Assembly: GCA_035495555.1 (NCBI GenBank)
Contig: DATJFQ010000110.1
Span: 35,073 to 99,072 of the forward strand
Length of the DNA stretch: 64,000 nucleotides
Direction: 5' to 3'
Origin: DATJFQ01 sp035495555
Lineage (GTDB): Bacteria; Acidobacteriota; Vicinamibacteria; Vicinamibacterales; 2-12-FULL-66-21
Shown here: positions 9,212-16,643 of the stretch, in pieces
How positions within the stretch are numbered: the stretch's first letter is position 1
How the letters are laid out: the number at the start of each line of letters is the position of its first letter
Made by a program: the position numbers and the translations under genes
The notes under the pieces: generated by a model
Databases searched by the model: none
What the model was told of the DNA's origin: nothing
The model's input: the letters and a program-made list of their open reading frames with translations, nothing else

Positions 9212-9296
9212 GAATTGCAGATTGCAGATTGTAGATTGCAGATTATTAGACAATTGATCAATCAATCTGCAATCTACAATCTGGAATCTACAATTC
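9212..9296. repeat. long-armed inverted repeat built of GATTGCA-like units
   Basis: Two 33-nt arms (9212-9244 and 9264-9296) match at 31 of 33 positions as inverted copies, with a 19-nt loop. Each arm is itself an imperfect tandem of GATTGCA/GATTGTA. It lies between the convergent DUF4097 and queD genes and could act as a bidirectional terminator-like hairpin. The last two sense codons and the stop of queD lie inside the right arm. Confidence 0.85.
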
Positions 9297-9704
9297 AGCT
9301 CGCGAGGGGGCGTAAGTAGCGAGCGAGGTCGGCGTCTCCCAGACGCGCACCGCGACCACATCTATGCCCTGCTCGCGGGCCTTCTCGTAGATCAGCCGCG
9401 CAATCCGTTCGACCGTCGGATTGCTCTCCAGCAGGTACATTGGTTCGCCCAGTTGCTTGAGGGGCTCCACGAGCGGGTCGTCCTGCCGCAGGATCATCTT
9501 GTGGTCCAGCTCGCGATCGATCCACCCTTTCACGATCCGTTTGATGTCGCTGAAGTCGGCCACCATATTGCGGGTGTCGAGACGGTCCGTGCGGACGTCG
9601 ACTTCGACCGATGCGTTGTGGCCATGCGGGTGCTTGCACACGCCGTCGTAGTCGAGCAGGCGATGTCCATAGCAGAACTCGAGACGTTTGGTGACCAGGT
9701 ACAT
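9288..9704 (-). CDS. queD: 6-carboxytetrahydropterin synthase-like protein
   Basis: A 138-residue protein of the QueD/PTPS family, which converts dihydroneopterin triphosphate to 6-carboxytetrahydropterin in queuosine and 7-deazaguanine synthesis. Zinc ligands H14, H27 and H29 and the CxxxHGH motif (C23-K-H-P-H27-G-H29) are present, as is the late acidic residue in VWETPTS. The ATG at 9704 shares two bases with the divergent queC start codon. A -10-like TATACT ends 8 nt before this ATG, inside queC. Pairing with queC supports a role in queuosine synthesis. Confidence 0.92.
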   Translation of the reverse strand: MYLVTKRLEFCYGHRLLDYDGVCKHPHGHNASVEVDVRTDRLDTRNMVADFSDIKRIVKGWIDRELDHKMILRQDDPLVEPLKQLGEPMYLLESNPTVERIARLIYEKAREQGIDVVAVRVWETPTSLATYAPSRAEL

Positions 9705-10380
9705 GTCTGAAAAGTATATCGCCGTCCTTCTCTCGGGCGGGCTGGACAGCGCGGTTCTGCTGGCCTTTGCGGCACAGTCCTCGGCGGTCGCCCCGATTTA
9801 TGTCAGCGTCGGGTTCGCCTGGGAAGCGGAGGAGCGGAGGATGATCGAGCGGCTGCTGCACTCGCCAGCGTTCGAAGGGTTCACGGTGGCGCCGCTCGCC
9901 AGCCTGTCCTTCGATATGCGTGACGTGTATCCGCCGACCCACTGGGCGGTGCGTGGGGAGCCGCCCGCTTTCGACACGCCCGACGAAGACGTCTACATCG
10001 ACGGCCGGAACATCACGCTGTTGTCGAAAGCGTCGATCTACATGGCACGCCAGGGCATCGCGCGCGTTCTCATGGGCCAGCTCGCCGGCAATCCATTCCC
10101 CGACGCCAGTCCGGAGTTCCTCGATGCCATGGCGCGCGCGCTCTCGCTGGGCCTTGGCGCGCCGATTGACATCGCCGCACCGTTCACGAGCAAGTCGAAG
10201 ACGGACGTCATTCGGCTTGGCGTCGAACTCGGTGTGCCGTTCGAGCTGACGCTCTCGTGCATGCAGCCGTCCGGTGGTCAGCACTGTGGACGCTGCAGCA
10301 AGTGCCGGGAACGACGGGATGCGTTCAACGAAGCCGGGGTGATCGATCCCACGCCGTATCGCGAGCGGCCGGCTCGATGA
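9703..10380 (+). CDS. queC: 7-cyano-7-deazaguanine synthase-like protein
   Basis: A 225-residue PP-loop ATPase that converts 7-carboxy-7-deazaguanine to preQ0 for queuosine. The ATP pyrophosphatase loop SGGLDS is at residues 11-16. A four-cysteine zinc motif (C186, C195, C198, C201; HCGRCSKC) is intact near the C terminus. The loop is so close to the N terminus that the start cannot lie far downstream. ATG 9703 is chosen, with TTG 9688 in frame as the only alternative. It is divergent from queD with overlapping start codons, so any promoter must lie inside queD or further away. Confidence 0.93.
   Translation: MSEKYIAVLLSGGLDSAVLLAFAAQSSAVAPIYVSVGFAWEAEERRMIERLLHSPAFEGFTVAPLASLSFDMRDVYPPTHWAVRGEPPAFDTPDEDVYIDGRNITLLSKASIYMARQGIARVLMGQLAGNPFPDASPEFLDAMARALSLGLGAPIDIAAPFTSKSKTDVIRLGVELGVPFELTLSCMQPSGGQHCGRCSKCRERRDAFNEAGVIDPTPYRERPAR
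9713..9718 (-). promoter_or_regulatory. -10 element for queD located inside queC
   Basis: On the minus strand TATACT ends 8 nt before the queD ATG at 9704, which would give a leaderless or nearly leaderless mRNA. It overlaps the first codons of queC on the other strand. Confidence 0.45.
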
Positions 10381-10382
10381 TA

Positions 10383-10452
10383 CCTACTCAACTGCGCAAC
10401 TACGCAACGACACAATCACCCAACAACACAACTACTCAAGGTCCGAACTACT
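10383..10452. repeat. low-complexity CAACTAC/CAACAC repeat after queC
   Basis: An imperfect tandem run of CAACTAC-, CAACAC- and ACTCAA-like units. It resembles the other short-unit intergenic repeats of this window but has no inverted partner. No gene is seen between queC and the convergent gene ending at 10486. Confidence 0.55.
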
Positions 10453-10485
10453 CGAGGCGTTGTGAAGTGCCCGCCGTGAATTGGG

Positions 10486-11262
10486 TTACCGCGATCGCTT
10501 GAACGGCAACTCGTAGGAAAAATAACCGAACACGCCCGCAGACGCCTTCCCGTCCGTCCACGAAACCGGAATCGCGGCGCCCACAATGATCTGCGTGTCC
10601 GGATCGAGATTCCATCCGCCCCGTACGCCGGGGGACAGCGTGAACGTATGACTGCGCGCTGTCGTGAATACTTCAGGACCGGCCGGCGACTGCTGCGGCG
10701 ACGTGCCGACCCGCTGGTCGAACGAGAGCACCGACTCGATCATCACGTTCACCATCGGTTCCAATCGATAGATCGCGCTTCCGGCGAACGCGGGTGTGAC
10801 GAGTGACAGCCGCTCCGGCGCCCGCTGCCAGGTGACACCTGCGTTCCAATGCAGGTACCAGTTGCCGCGCTGCTTGCTGAACGGCAGGTTCGTCTGCACC
10901 CCCGGTGAACTCGGCCCGCGGCCGGTCGGGAGAATGGCGCTGAGCCGGGGCGCGAATGCCGGCCGGCCTGATCCCTCCTCCCACACCTGCAGCCGATAGT
11001 TCAGGAATGCGTCGCCGATGCCGGACGCGCTGAACGGCACCGTGTAAGAGAGCTGGTGCCGCAGGCCGGGCACCGGCCACTCCTGTGTATACGTGAGCAG
11101 CCAATCTCCATTCTGCCGGCTCCAGTTGACGATGTTCTGGACGATGCCGGGGTCCTGGTTGAAGGCTTCTTCGACGAGGAACGAGTTGTCGATGATCTTG
11201 AACGGCTCGGCGGGTGCGGCGCCGCCGGGAGACTGCGCGAGAAGGGCCGCGAGCAGGAGCAT
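10486..11262 (-). CDS. exported beta-barrel/transporter-like protein, function unknown
   Basis: A 258-residue protein starting at ATG 11262, which opens a short signal peptide (MLLLAALLAQSPGGAA). The rest is an alternation of beta-strand-like segments with aromatic residues (GNWYLHWNAGVTW, GVFGYFSYELPF) and a glycine-rich late strand. This fits a small outer-membrane beta-barrel of the poorly characterised transporter families that accompany catabolic genes. The same frame is open upstream to 11565, but that region is antisense to ubiE. It is divergent from ubiE by 18 bp. A real function cannot be assigned. Confidence 0.68.
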   Translation of the reverse strand: MLLLAALLAQSPGGAAPAEPFKIIDNSFLVEEAFNQDPGIVQNIVNWSRQNGDWLLTYTQEWPVPGLRHQLSYTVPFSASGIGDAFLNYRLQVWEEGSGRPAFAPRLSAILPTGRGPSSPGVQTNLPFSKQRGNWYLHWNAGVTWQRAPERLSLVTPAFAGSAIYRLEPMVNVMIESVLSFDQRVGTSPQQSPAGPEVFTTARSHTFTLSPGVRGGWNLDPDTQIIVGAAIPVSWTDGKASAGVFGYFSYELPFKRSR

Positions 11263-11280
11263 GTGCACCGCAGGATGATA

Positions 11281-12024
11281 ATGGCTGACGCGGCCGTCAT
11301 GCCCACCGTTCTGCCACGCGCGTTCGAAACAGAGGAAGCGAAGCAGCGATACGTTCGCGGTCTCTTCGCGACGATTGCCGACCGCTACGATCTCATCACG
11401 AGGCTGCTGTCGTACGGCATGGACCAGCGCTGGAAGCGGCGCCTGATCCGTCTGGCTGCGGTGACCTCGGGAACGCAGGCGCTCGACCTCGCATGCGGGA
11501 CCGGTGATATCGCGTACGCGCTCGGTGACCGCGGAGCCCGCGTGGCGGGCCTCGACGTCACGCACCGGATGCTGCAGCTTGCTCGCGGAAAGCGGCGGAC
11601 GCCAGGACCGAACGTGCAGTTCGTGACCGGCGACATGATGATGCTGCCGTTCCGCGACGGATCATTCGATCTGATCACGACGGGCTACGGGATCCGGAAC
11701 GTCCCGCGGATCGAGCCGGCGATCGCCGAAATGCGCCGCGTGCTCCGCCCCGGGGGCGCCGTGCTCTCGCTCGATTTCAACAGGCCCGATAACGCGCTTC
11801 TGCGTCGGTTTTACCTCACGTATTTGACCGTCGTCGGATCCACCCTCGGATGGGTCCTGCACCGCGATCCCGACACCTATCGGTACATCCCGGAATCGAT
11901 CCGACGGTACCCCGGTGCGCGCGCAGTTGCGGCGCTGATGGAGCAGCACGGGTTCGTCGACTGCCGCGTCGAACCGCTGCTTGGCGGGCTGATGGCGATC
12001 AACTCCGCGCACGCTCCAGCCTGA
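11281..12024 (+). CDS. ubiE: demethylmenaquinone methyltransferase
   Basis: A 247-residue SAM-dependent methyltransferase of the UbiE/MenG family, which methylates demethylmenaquinone in the last step of menaquinone synthesis. Landmarks are the SAM motif DLACGTGDIAYAL, the motif FDLITTGYGIRNV and the post-motif RVLRPGG. An ATG two codons upstream (11275) is also possible. Menaquinone is consistent with the futalosine-pathway genes mqnD and mqnE elsewhere in the window. Pairing with the divergent transporter-like gene does not add functional information. Confidence 0.9.
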   Translation: MADAAVMPTVLPRAFETEEAKQRYVRGLFATIADRYDLITRLLSYGMDQRWKRRLIRLAAVTSGTQALDLACGTGDIAYALGDRGARVAGLDVTHRMLQLARGKRRTPGPNVQFVTGDMMMLPFRDGSFDLITTGYGIRNVPRIEPAIAEMRRVLRPGGAVLSLDFNRPDNALLRRFYLTYLTVVGSTLGWVLHRDPDTYRYIPESIRRYPGARAVAALMEQHGFVDCRVEPLLGGLMAINSAHAPA

Positions 12025-12063
12025 GCGCCAGATCTGTTCCCGCCGTCGCACAAACTGCCATGT

Positions 12064-12182
12064 GTGTAATTCAGTGACCGGGGTCTGACCCCTGCCGCTT
12101 GAATACCCAGTGTGTAATCGAGCGACCGGGGTCTGACCCCATCTGTCGGTTGTGGGTAATCCGGCGACCGGGGTCTGACCCC
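12064..12182. repeat. cluster of three REP-like palindromic units (GGGGTC-T-GACCCC core)
   Basis: Three direct copies of a 29-31-nt unit lie at 12064-12092, 12112-12140 and 12152-12182. Each has a GTGTAAT-like head and a near-perfect palindromic core GACCGGGGTCTGACCCC. The same unit recurs at 43.4-43.5 kb. The form resembles REP/REPIN elements mobilised by RAYT transposases. No such transposase is in the window. Confidence 0.88.
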
Positions 12183-12199
12183 GTCCGCGCAACGAATGC

Positions 12200-12205
12200 T
12201 ATGCT
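12200..12205 (+). promoter_or_regulatory. -10 element of a probable leaderless promoter
   Basis: TATGCT ends 7 nt before ATG 12213. This spacing is seen at several other starts in the window and favours 12213 over the in-frame ATG at 12201, which overlaps the hexamer. Confidence 0.4.
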
Positions 12206-12212
12206 CGGTCGG

Positions 12213-12641
12213 ATGGAGGTCTCAGAAGTCCGGCGACGGTTACGCGGCGTCATCGAGCAGGCGAAGCGACATGCGGCCGAGCGCCGCTCGCGCATCGACG
12301 AAGCGTCCCGTGCGTACGATGCGTTTCTTCCGGACGTCGCCGTGCCGGCCTTTCATGCCGTCGCCCAGGCGCTCGTCGGCGAAGGGCACCGCTTCAAGGT
12401 GTTCACGCCGGGTGAGTCGGTCAGATTGACGCCGGAGTTTTCGCCGGACGAGTTCATCGAGCTGGCGCTCGACACCAGCGGCAACACGCCGGTCCTCATG
12501 ATGACGGCCTCTCGCGGCCGCGGGCGCAGACAAGTCGTTACCGAACGGGCGTTGTTCGAGGACCGCCCTGTCTCCGAGATTTCGCAGGAAGACGTGGTCG
12601 GCGCCATCATGGACGCGCTGCCGCCGTTCGTCGAACGCTGA
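12213..12641 (+). CDS. conserved-looking hypothetical protein, 142 residues
   Basis: Not recognised. From ATG 12213 the product begins MEVSEVRRRLRGVIEQAKRH, a charged helical N terminus. A mixed alpha/beta part follows (FHAVAQALVGEGHRFKVFTPGESVRLTPEF ... SPDEFIELALD). The C terminus ends EDVVGAIMDALPPFVER. Codon usage resembles neighbouring genes and no signal peptide or membrane segment is seen, so it is probably a cytoplasmic protein. It follows the REP-like cluster and is convergent with the CoA-transferase gene. Confidence 0.7.
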   Translation: MEVSEVRRRLRGVIEQAKRHAAERRSRIDEASRAYDAFLPDVAVPAFHAVAQALVGEGHRFKVFTPGESVRLTPEFSPDEFIELALDTSGNTPVLMMTASRGRGRRQVVTERALFEDRPVSEISQEDVVGAIMDALPPFVER

Positions 12642-12671
12642 TCCCGATCCTGCGTGGCAGCCGGTTTGGCA

Positions 12672-13862
12672 TTACGCAATCGCGCCCTCGCGCCGCAGCC
12701 TTGCAATTTCCTCTTGGCGTAGACCGAGATCGCCTTCGAGAATCGCGTCCGTGTGCTGGCCCAATGCGGGTGGCGCTGTCCGGATTTCGGGCGGCGTGGC
12801 GGACAGTTTCAATGGATTCCCGAGCACCCGAATATCACCCGCAACCGAGTGCGTGATCGGGACGATCATGTCGCGCGCTGCGAGCTGCGGGTCGGCGAGC
12901 GTTTCGGTCACGCTGCGCACGGCGCCGCAGGGCACCCCCGCATCCGTGAGGGCGCGGACGACAGCGTCCCGTTTCCACGTCGCAAAGACGCGGCGCAGCT
13001 CTGCGCGGAGCGCGTCATAGTGGTGCACGCGGTCGCTGTTTGTGGCAAACCGCGGGTCGGCCGACAGCCAGGGCTCCTGCAGTAAGGCAGCCATGCGCCG
13101 GAACTGCTCGTCGTTGCCGACGGCCAGCACGAACTCGCCATCTGCCGTCGCAAACGTGTCGTACGGCGCGATCGACGGATGTTGATTCCCCATCCGCCCG
13201 GGGGACGTTCCCGTCGCGAACACGATGCCCGCCTGGTAGGTCAGCAGCGATGCAACCGTGTCGAGCATCCCGACATCGACGAGTTGTCCGCGACCCGTCT
13301 GCTCACGCGCGATGAGAGCGGCCAGAATGCCCTGCACCGCGAAAAGCGCCGTCGCCAGATCCGCGATCGCGACGCCGAGGCGATACGGCGGGCCATCGCG
13401 GGCGCCGGTGATGCTCATCAGGCCGCCTTCGGCCTGCATCACCGCGTCGTATCCCGGTTCCGCGCGCCGTGGACCTGTCTGTCCGAACCCCGAGATCGAA
13501 CAGTAGACGATGCGCGGCCGCTGCGCGGCGACTTCGTCGTACCCGAGACCAAGACGGTGCATGGTTCCGGGCCTGAAATTTTCCACGACGACATCTGCGC
13601 GGTCGAGCAGCCCGTCGACGATCCGTCGGGACGCCGGATGCTTCAAGTCGAGGGCGAGCGATTCCTTGTTCCGGTTGATGCTGAGGAAATAGGAGCTCTC
13701 GCCCTGCAGGAACGGAGGCCCCCACGCCCGCGTGTCGTCGCCGTGTCCCGGCTGCTCGATTTTGATCACGCGGGCTCCGAGATCCGCGAGCTGCGCGGTG
13801 CAATACGGGCCCGACAACACGCGGCTGAAGTCGATTACGACGATCCCGTCGAGCGGGCGCAT
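12672..13862 (-). CDS. CaiB/BaiF-type (class III) CoA-transferase
   Basis: A 396-residue class III CoA-transferase, which moves CoA between carboxylic acids. The N terminus MRPLDGIVVIDFSRVLSGPYC, the RVIKIEQPGHGD segment and the catalytic aspartate (D168 in GVAIADLATA) are in place, and length fits the family. The substrate cannot be read from sequence. Its start lies 1 bp after the stop of the homoserine dehydrogenase gene, so the two form an operon. A link to a branched or hydroxy-acid pathway is possible but unproven. Confidence 0.9.
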   Translation of the reverse strand: MRPLDGIVVIDFSRVLSGPYCTAQLADLGARVIKIEQPGHGDDTRAWGPPFLQGESSYFLSINRNKESLALDLKHPASRRIVDGLLDRADVVVENFRPGTMHRLGLGYDEVAAQRPRIVYCSISGFGQTGPRRAEPGYDAVMQAEGGLMSITGARDGPPYRLGVAIADLATALFAVQGILAALIAREQTGRGQLVDVGMLDTVASLLTYQAGIVFATGTSPGRMGNQHPSIAPYDTFATADGEFVLAVGNDEQFRRMAALLQEPWLSADPRFATNSDRVHHYDALRAELRRVFATWKRDAVVRALTDAGVPCGAVRSVTETLADPQLAARDMIVPITHSVAGDIRVLGNPLKLSATPPEIRTAPPALGQHTDAILEGDLGLRQEEIARLRREGAIA

Positions 13863-13863
13863 G

Positions 13864-14898
13864 TCACCGCACCCCGCGGCGGATGGTCACGAGATCGGTC
13901 AGCAGGGCATACGCCGTCATCGTGAGGCCGCCGTTCAACTGGCAGATGGCGACATCGCCCAGGAGGTCGGTTTCGACGACGAGTGCGTTGGCCATGCCGC
14001 GCAGCCCGGCGAGCAAATCCGATTCGGGTAGTTCGACCGGCCGTACCGACGCAGAGAATCCCCCAGCCGTCCGGCGCGCCGAGGCGACGAGACGCACGCG
14101 ATTGCCGCGCGCCTTCGCGGCCATCGCGAGGCGGGCGGTGCCGTGATCGATACCCTCCCGCTCGACCGCTTGCGGCGTCATGCGCGCGCGCAGCAGCACG
14201 TTCGCAAGGGCGGATGTCTTCGCCGCGGCGTCCCACCCGTCGATGTCGAGCGACGGATCCGCTTCGGCGATCCCCTCCGCCTGCATCCGCGCAAGCGCGC
14301 TGTCGAAGCTTTCGCCGTCTTCGATCGCGGTGAGGATGTGGTTCGTGGTGCTGTTGATGACGCCGCGGAACCCGCGGATCTCCACCGCGGGAAGCGTCTC
14401 GCGGGCGAGGTTGAAGACGGGAATGCCGTCCATGACCGCGCCCTCGAATAGAAACGAGAGCCCTCGATCGGCGGCGAGCGCACTCAGCTCTTCGTATGCG
14501 AACGCGGCCGGACCTTTGTTCGCCGTCACCACGTGACATCCTGCGTGCAGCGCGGCGCGCACGTGGTCGATGGCGGGCTGCCCGGCGCCGATGTCGAGCA
14601 GCGTCGTTTCAACGGCGATTTTCAGATCGGCGGGCGAATCGGCGAGCGCCCGGATCGCCGCAAAGCTGTCACCGTGGTCTCCAACGCTGGCGCAGGGGTC
14701 CGTTTCGAGCTGCCGCGCCAGATCGACAGCGTCCACCCCGGCCGGATTGGCTGTCGATCCGTGCCCGCGTGTAGAGATCGCGACGATGCGGCAGTCGAGG
14801 TCGTAGTCGAGCGAGAGCCAGTCGCGGCGTTCGTCCAGCAGCCGGGCGAACCGGCGGCCGACGTGTCCGAATCCAATCAGCGCGAGATCCGCCCGCAT
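13864..14898 (-). CDS. hom: homoserine dehydrogenase
   Basis: A 344-residue NAD(P)-dependent enzyme that reduces aspartate-semialdehyde to homoserine in threonine/methionine synthesis. ATG 14898 begins MRADLALIGFGHVGRRF with the Rossmann GxGxxG-like motif. VTANKGP carries the expected lysine. STTNHIL and ADPSLDIDGWDAAAK match the catalytic domain. There is no C-terminal ACT domain, so feedback control by threonine is not evident. The gene immediately precedes the CoA-transferase. A related catabolic dehydrogenase is a less likely alternative given the intact signatures. Confidence 0.86.
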   Translation of the reverse strand: MRADLALIGFGHVGRRFARLLDERRDWLSLDYDLDCRIVAISTRGHGSTANPAGVDAVDLARQLETDPCASVGDHGDSFAAIRALADSPADLKIAVETTLLDIGAGQPAIDHVRAALHAGCHVVTANKGPAAFAYEELSALAADRGLSFLFEGAVMDGIPVFNLARETLPAVEIRGFRGVINSTTNHILTAIEDGESFDSALARMQAEGIAEADPSLDIDGWDAAAKTSALANVLLRARMTPQAVEREGIDHGTARLAMAAKARGNRVRLVASARRTAGGFSASVRPVELPESDLLAGLRGMANALVVETDLLGDVAICQLNGGLTMTAYALLTDLVTIRRGVR

Positions 14899-14962
14899 AT
14901 CCGCTGAGACACGGCTTGGAAGTGTAGTCGAATTCCCGGCATGCGTTATTCTGAGGCGATCG

Positions 14963-15784
14963 ATGGCCCTTGACGATCTTCCACGCCTGGCGCTGATTCC
15001 CGCGGGCGAGTTCCTCATGGGCTCCACCGGCGGCGAAGAGGACGAGCGCCCGGTGCATGCGGTCCACGTCGACGACTTCCTGATTGGGATTCAGCCCGTC
15101 ACCAATGCGGAGTACGCGCACTTCGTGCGGGACACGGGACATCGCGCGCCATCGATTTACGAGATTCCTCTCGTCGTCGGCGTCGGCGGCATCGACCGGC
15201 AGCGTGTGTTTCGGCAGACGGCGGCGTCCTATGAATGGGTGAAATCCGAGCCGCTGCCCGAGCGTCTCCACCACCCTGTGTCGCTCGTGAGGTACGACGA
15301 TGCCTCGGCGTATTGCGCGTGGCTGGCCGCCGTCACGGGCCGCGCGTTCCGGCTGCCGACCGAAGCGGAGTGGGAAAAGGCTGCGCGCGGCGGAGTGGAG
15401 TCCAAACGATATCCCTGGGGCGACGAGATCGGCCCCCGGAACGCAAACTTCCTCGCGGACCAGGACGCGAGATCGTCCGGCGGCACGACGAAGTGTCAGA
15501 CGTATCCGCCGAACGACTTCGGGCTGTTCGACATGGTCGGCAACGTGTGGGAGTGGGTCCAGGATTGGTATTCGCCCGCGTACTATGCGGCCTCTTCCGC
15601 CCGGAATCCGACCGGTCCGCCGCGCGGGCAGCTTCGCGTGCTTCGCGGCGGTGGATGGCTCGCGTCGGACGTGCGCATGCTGACCTGCAGCTATCGGCAT
15701 AAAGTGCCGCCCGACACGTATTCGTATGGCATTGGCTTTCGCGTCGCGTGCTCGCCGCCTGTGACCGTCGACAGTCCGCAGTAG
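14963..15784 (+). CDS. SUMF1/formylglycine-generating-enzyme-like domain protein
   Basis: A 273-residue single-domain protein of the FGE-sulfatase (SUMF1) fold. Family motifs run in order: IPAGEFLMGS, FRLPTEAEWEKAAR, YPWGDE, DFGLFDMVGNVWEW and RVLRGGGW, ending at GIGFRVA. Genuine formylglycine-generating enzymes use two cysteines near the C terminus. Here one is seen at C242 in MLTCSYRH and the earlier partner position is not cysteine, so it may have another activity such as an iron-dependent oxidase or binding role. It is divergent from hom by 64 bp. Confidence 0.82.
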   Translation: MALDDLPRLALIPAGEFLMGSTGGEEDERPVHAVHVDDFLIGIQPVTNAEYAHFVRDTGHRAPSIYEIPLVVGVGGIDRQRVFRQTAASYEWVKSEPLPERLHHPVSLVRYDDASAYCAWLAAVTGRAFRLPTEAEWEKAARGGVESKRYPWGDEIGPRNANFLADQDARSSGGTTKCQTYPPNDFGLFDMVGNVWEWVQDWYSPAYYAASSARNPTGPPRGQLRVLRGGGWLASDVRMLTCSYRHKVPPDTYSYGIGFRVACSPPVTVDSPQ

Positions 15785-15809
15785 CGGGAGTCGTGACGAG
15801 AGGTGAACC

Positions 15810-16523
15810 GTGAGAACCGTTATCCTCGCGGCGGCCATTCTTGGCCTGTCCAACTCCGTATCCGCGCAGGACGTCGCAGCGATCTCGGCGCCCTCAACCC
15901 CCGTGATCGTGACGACCGGAGAAGCCAGCCTGCAGCGCGCGCCCGACCGCGCATGGGTCACAATCGCAGCCGAGAGTCGAGCCCGAACACCGGAAGAGGC
16001 GCAACGCGCGAATACCACCGCGATGAGCGCCGTCAACGGGAAGCTCAAGGCATCGGGCATTGCCGCGGACGCGATTCAGACAATCGGCTACAACCTGCAG
16101 CCGGAGTACGACTACGCCAACGGAAAGCAGACGCTCCGCGACTACCTCGCGCGCAACGAAGTGCAGGTGCGTGTGGACGCGCTCGACCGGGTCGGGGAGG
16201 TCATTGCCGCGGCGGTTGGAAGCGGCGCGACGAACGTGAGCGGAATCCGCTTCGACCTGAAAGACCGGGCCGGCGCAGAACGTGAGGCGATGACGCGCGC
16301 CGTGGCGGACGGCGTTGCACGGGCGCAGGCGGCCGCGGCCGGCGCGCACGTTACCGTCGACCGCGTGCTCCGCGTCGAAGAGCAGCGCGACTTCAACCCG
16401 CCGCAGCCGCGCCCGATCGCGATGATGGCGGGCCAGGCGGCCGGCGCCGCAGCACCCGTGCCGATCGAGGCCGGTCAAATAGAGATCAGAGCGAGGGTCG
16501 TGGTGACGGTGGCTATCAAATAG
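15810..16523 (+). CDS. SIMPL (DUF541) domain exported protein
   Basis: A 237-residue periplasmic-type protein. GTG 15810 follows a GAGAGGTGA ribosome-binding site and starts a signal peptide (MRTVILAAAILGLSNSVSAQ). The body has the DUF541/SIMPL pattern: an early VTTGEASLQRAPDRAWVTIAAES strand and helix EEAQRANTTAMSAVNGKLKASGI. Next come the TIGYNLQPEYDY strand and a C-terminal IEIRARVVVTVAI strand. Members of the family bind partners or oligomerise in the envelope, and a specific role here is unknown. It is 25 bp downstream of the SUMF1 gene and may share its transcript. Confidence 0.85.
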   Translation: MRTVILAAAILGLSNSVSAQDVAAISAPSTPVIVTTGEASLQRAPDRAWVTIAAESRARTPEEAQRANTTAMSAVNGKLKASGIAADAIQTIGYNLQPEYDYANGKQTLRDYLARNEVQVRVDALDRVGEVIAAAVGSGATNVSGIRFDLKDRAGAEREAMTRAVADGVARAQAAAAGAHVTVDRVLRVEEQRDFNPPQPRPIAMMAGQAAGAAAPVPIEAGQIEIRARVVVTVAIK

Positions 16524-16550
16524 CGTTCACGTCAACTACACAACTGCACA

Positions 16551-16639
16551 ACTCCCGCCTCCCGCCTCCCGCCTCCCGCCTCGCACCTCGCGCTTCGCGC
16601 TTCGCGCTTCGCGTCTCCCGCCTCGCGCCTCGCGCCTCG
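16551..16639. repeat. tandem CTCCCGC/CTCGCGC heptamer array
   Basis: About twelve imperfect 7-nt units (CTCCCGC, CTCGCGC, CTTCGCG) lie head to tail between the convergent SIMPL and rmuC genes. The inverse unit (GCGCGAG) recurs at 62.55-62.6 kb and near 63.94 kb. No coding potential is evident. Confidence 0.8.
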
Positions 16640-16643
16640 CGCC

